From: Bradyrhizobium frederickii
GTDB taxonomy: Bacteria > Pseudomonadota > Alphaproteobacteria > Rhizobiales > Xanthobacteraceae
DNA length: 64,000 bases
Direction of reading: 5' to 3'
Assembly: GCF_004570865.1 (NCBI RefSeq)
Contig: NZ_SPQS01000019.1
Span: forward strand, 1 to 64,000
The notes beneath the pieces are model-generated. The model did not search any database and was not told the origin of the DNA. It worked only from the letters and a program-made list of their open reading frames with translations. Positions 62,504-64,000 of the stretch are shown here, one piece after another; position 1 is the stretch's first letter, and each line of letters starts with the position of its first letter. Both the position numbers and the translations under genes were made by a program.

Positions 62504-62530
62504 AAGAGCCGGATCATCGATCCGGCTCTT
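62504..62530 (-). terminator. Rho-independent-like hairpin downstream of GST
   Basis: AAGAGCCGGATC/GATCCGGCTCTT, 12-bp arms with a 3-nt loop, 28 bp after the GST stop. The T-run is short, so termination may be weak. Its arms resemble the terminator at 61708 (GCCGGATCA.TGATCCGGC). Confidence 0.8.
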
Positions 62531-62557
62531 CCATCATCTCGTCTGTTGAGTCTCGCC

Positions 62558-63172
62558 TTACTTCGCCTGGACCAGCCCTTCCTTCTTCAGTGCTTCCTGC
62601 ACCTGCGGCCGCGCCGTGACGCGGGCCTTGTAGGCGGCAAGGTTCGGCATCGCCGAGAGGTCGAACTTCATCCGGTCCGCCCAGGTCAGCATCGTGAAGA
62701 GATAGCCGTCGGCCACCGTGAACTGCTTGCCCATGAGGTAGTCGCGGCCGGCGAGCTGGCTGTCGATATATTTCAGCTTGCCCATGACGCGGTCCTTGAA
62801 GAAAGCCTTGGCCTCGTCGTTCAGGGCCGGCGCGAATAGCGGACCAAAGCTCTTGTGCACCTCGGACGTGAGGAAGTTGAGCCATTCAAGCAGCTTGTAG
62901 CGCTCGGAACTGCCGTGGGCCGGCGCCAGCGCCTTGGCCGAAGCCTGATCGGCGATCATCTGGACAATCACGGGGCCTTCGGTCACGATCTCGCCGCTGT
63001 CGAGGCCCAGCGCAGGCACCTGACCCTTGGGGTTCAGCTTCAGATAATCCTCACCATTTTCGAGCTTCTTGGCCCGAATATCGACCTTGACCAGCTCATA
63101 GGGCAGGCCGGCTTCCAGGAGCGCGATGTGGGGGGACAGCGAGCAGGCACCGGGCGAATAGTACAGTTTCAT
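62558..63172 (-). CDS. gstA: glutathione S-transferase
   Basis: A 204-residue GST. The N-terminal thioredoxin-fold domain opens MKLYYSPGACSLSPH, with Cys10 as in beta-class bacterial GSTs, and GQVPAL supplies the cis-Pro; the C-terminal helical domain follows. It conjugates glutathione to electrophiles or acts as a disulfide reductase. It is divergent from a MarR regulator with an operator-like palindrome between them. The nearby gshA start makes a glutathione-related neighbourhood. Confidence 0.93.
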   Translation of the reverse strand: MKLYYSPGACSLSPHIALLEAGLPYELVKVDIRAKKLENGEDYLKLNPKGQVPALGLDSGEIVTEGPVIVQMIADQASAKALAPAHGSSERYKLLEWLNFLTSEVHKSFGPLFAPALNDEAKAFFKDRVMGKLKYIDSQLAGRDYLMGKQFTVADGYLFTMLTWADRMKFDLSAMPNLAAYKARVTARPQVQEALKKEGLVQAK

Positions 63173-63243
63173 GGAATTTCCTTCTCTTGAAGCTTGGTTC
63201 GGCCGAAAGAGCGATTACATGCAACTGCTTGGAATAGTCAAGA

Positions 63244-63261
63244 TTGATGCAGCTGCATCAA
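63244..63261. promoter_or_regulatory. candidate MarR operator
   Basis: TTGATGCAGCTGCATCAA is a perfect 18-bp palindrome in the 126-bp gap between gstA and marR (core GATGCAGCTGCATC at 63246-63259). MarR proteins bind such palindromes and usually repress both divergent genes. Confidence 0.75.
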
Positions 63262-63298
63262 ATGGGGTAAGAGACGGGCGACGAGCTTGAGCGGGACC

Positions 63299-63796
63299 AT
63301 GAAACGCAAACCATCGACCGAGGCGACTGCCGCCTGGATCCGCCTGATGCGGGTGCAGAGCCGCGTGCTCGATTGCGTCGAGCAGGACTTGAAGCGAGCC
63401 GGTTTCCCGCCGCTGGCCTGGTATGACGCGCTGCTCGAATTGTCGCGGGCGCCGTCGGGCGAGCTGCGGCCGGTGGAGCTCGAACGGCAGATGCTGATTC
63501 CGCAATATTCCACCTCGCGCCTGATCGACCGCCTGGTCGACGAGGGCCTCGCCTCCCGGCGCGAATGCAAGATCGACAAGCGCGGCCAATTCGTCGAGAT
63601 CACCGAAGCCGGCCGCGAGCTGCAGAAGCGGATGTGGAGCGCCTATTCGGCCGCGATCGAGAAATATGTCGGTTCGAAACTGTCCGATGCCGATGCCGTC
63701 AAGCTCAGCGATCTGCTCGACCGCCTGGGCTGTTCCTGCGGCGAGATGAAACTGCCGCCCGTCGCCAACGTCAACGAAAGCACGCCGTCGCGATGA
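63299..63796 (+). CDS. MarR-family transcriptional regulator
   Basis: A 165-residue winged-helix regulator. LRPVELERQMLIPQYSTSRLIDRLVDEGLASRR is the helix-turn-helix, followed by wing and dimerisation helix. CSCGE near the C terminus has two Cys that could sense oxidants. ATG at 63299 is chosen; a TTG four codons earlier is less likely. It probably represses the divergent GST gene until it binds an aromatic or oxidant signal. The next gene on this strand is gshA. Confidence 0.92.
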   Translation: MKRKPSTEATAAWIRLMRVQSRVLDCVEQDLKRAGFPPLAWYDALLELSRAPSGELRPVELERQMLIPQYSTSRLIDRLVDEGLASRRECKIDKRGQFVEITEAGRELQKRMWSAYSAAIEKYVGSKLSDADAVKLSDLLDRLGCSCGEMKLPPVANVNESTPSR

Positions 63797-63895
63797 CCGC
63801 GCGGCACACCCGTTCGTCCGTGCGCCCGGTGGGTTCGCGGACCATCCCCGTCACCCGCGCGCATTCGACCGAAGCGCCTTTGATTAGAGTTTGAT

Positions 63896-64000
63896 ATGGC
63901 GCGAGACCAGATCGATATGACGCCGTTGCAATCGCGCGACGAGCTCGTGGCGTGGTTCGAGGCCGGCTGCAAGGACCCGTCCGAATTCCGCATGGGCACC
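63896..64000 (+). CDS. gshA: glutamate-cysteine ligase, 5' end only (cut by window)
   Basis: The first 35 codons read MARDQIDMTPLQSRDELVAWF and then EAGCKDPSEFRMGT before the window ends. This is the N terminus typical of the rhizobial/plant-type glutamate-cysteine ligase, which continues into the conserved EHEKTPF-like segment of the active site. It makes gamma-glutamylcysteine, the first step of glutathione synthesis. Start codon ATG at 63896, weak AGAG upstream. It lies 99 bp downstream of marR. Confidence 0.72.
   Translation, partial: MARDQIDMTPLQSRDELVAWFEAGCKDPSEFRMGT

Overview
The window is high-GC chromosomal DNA of an alphaproteobacterium, most likely Bradyrhizobium or a close relative in the Nitrobacteraceae. 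This rests on the gene set (ChvG/ChvI next to a short HPr kinase, EIIA-Man, HPr and ATP-type pckA; OpgC; a PodJ-like SEL1 protein; a TIGR02186/TSUP pair) and on the many intergenic hairpin repeats typical of that group. It is mostly core or soft-core chromosome. There is no phage, transposase, CRISPR array, rRNA or tRNA that I can support.

Layout. 1-94: a perfect 41-bp inverted repeat exactly at the window edge. 102-6479: a small secreted protein, a creatininase-family hydrolase, and a divergent tightly coupled operon (NMT1/THI5-like binding protein, ATPase, permease, 2-hydroxyacid dehydrogenase, duplicated Inh-domain protein). 6.6-12.7 kb: SEL1 protein, radC, map, an MscS-type channel, a NhaP2-type antiporter. 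12.8-15.0 kb: modABC with a short ModC. 15.4-18.9 kb: mepA and a PAS-PAS-GGDEF-EAL protein whose GGDEF half looks dead. 19.3-25.2 kb: flavin monooxygenase/acyl-CoA dehydrogenase-like protein, opgC, MFS transporter, secreted serine hydrolase, SRPBCC protein. 25.6-31.4 kb: lepA, a secreted caspase-fold protein with two YARHG domains coupled to an M15 peptidase, and a GT39-like membrane protein. 31.6-41.2 kb: ptsH-manX-hprK-chvG-chvI on the minus strand, then HugZ-like, TPR-CHAT and pckA on the plus strand. 41.4-49.4 kb: thioesterase, orphan small protein, glgP, small Cys-rich secreted protein, lysR/eamA divergent pair, TIGR02186-TSUP pair. 49.7-55.6 kb: PodJ-like protein and a Ca2+/H+ antiporter gene flanked by a padR gene and a truncated second copy of the padR 3' end. 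55.8-61.7 kb: NTF2-like protein and a fatty-acid beta-oxidation operon (acyl-CoA dehydrogenase, thiolase, FadJ-like fusion). 62.0-64.0 kb: small membrane protein, GST/MarR divergent pair and the start of a glutamate-cysteine ligase gene, a glutathione-related neighbourhood.

How genes work together. The PTS block lacks enzyme I here but has HPr, EIIA and the HPr kinase that would modify the conserved HPr serine, overlapping chvG, so carbon/nitrogen PTS signalling, the acid/envelope-stress two-component system and gluconeogenesis (pckA) lie together, as in other Rhizobiales. Two unrelated caspase-fold proteins with signal peptides (metacaspase-like at 27.6 kb, CHAT at 36.7 kb) lie 9 kb apart. 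Many intergenic gaps are filled by four families of imperfect hairpin repeats, which probably act as transcript ends or mRNA-stabilising structures.
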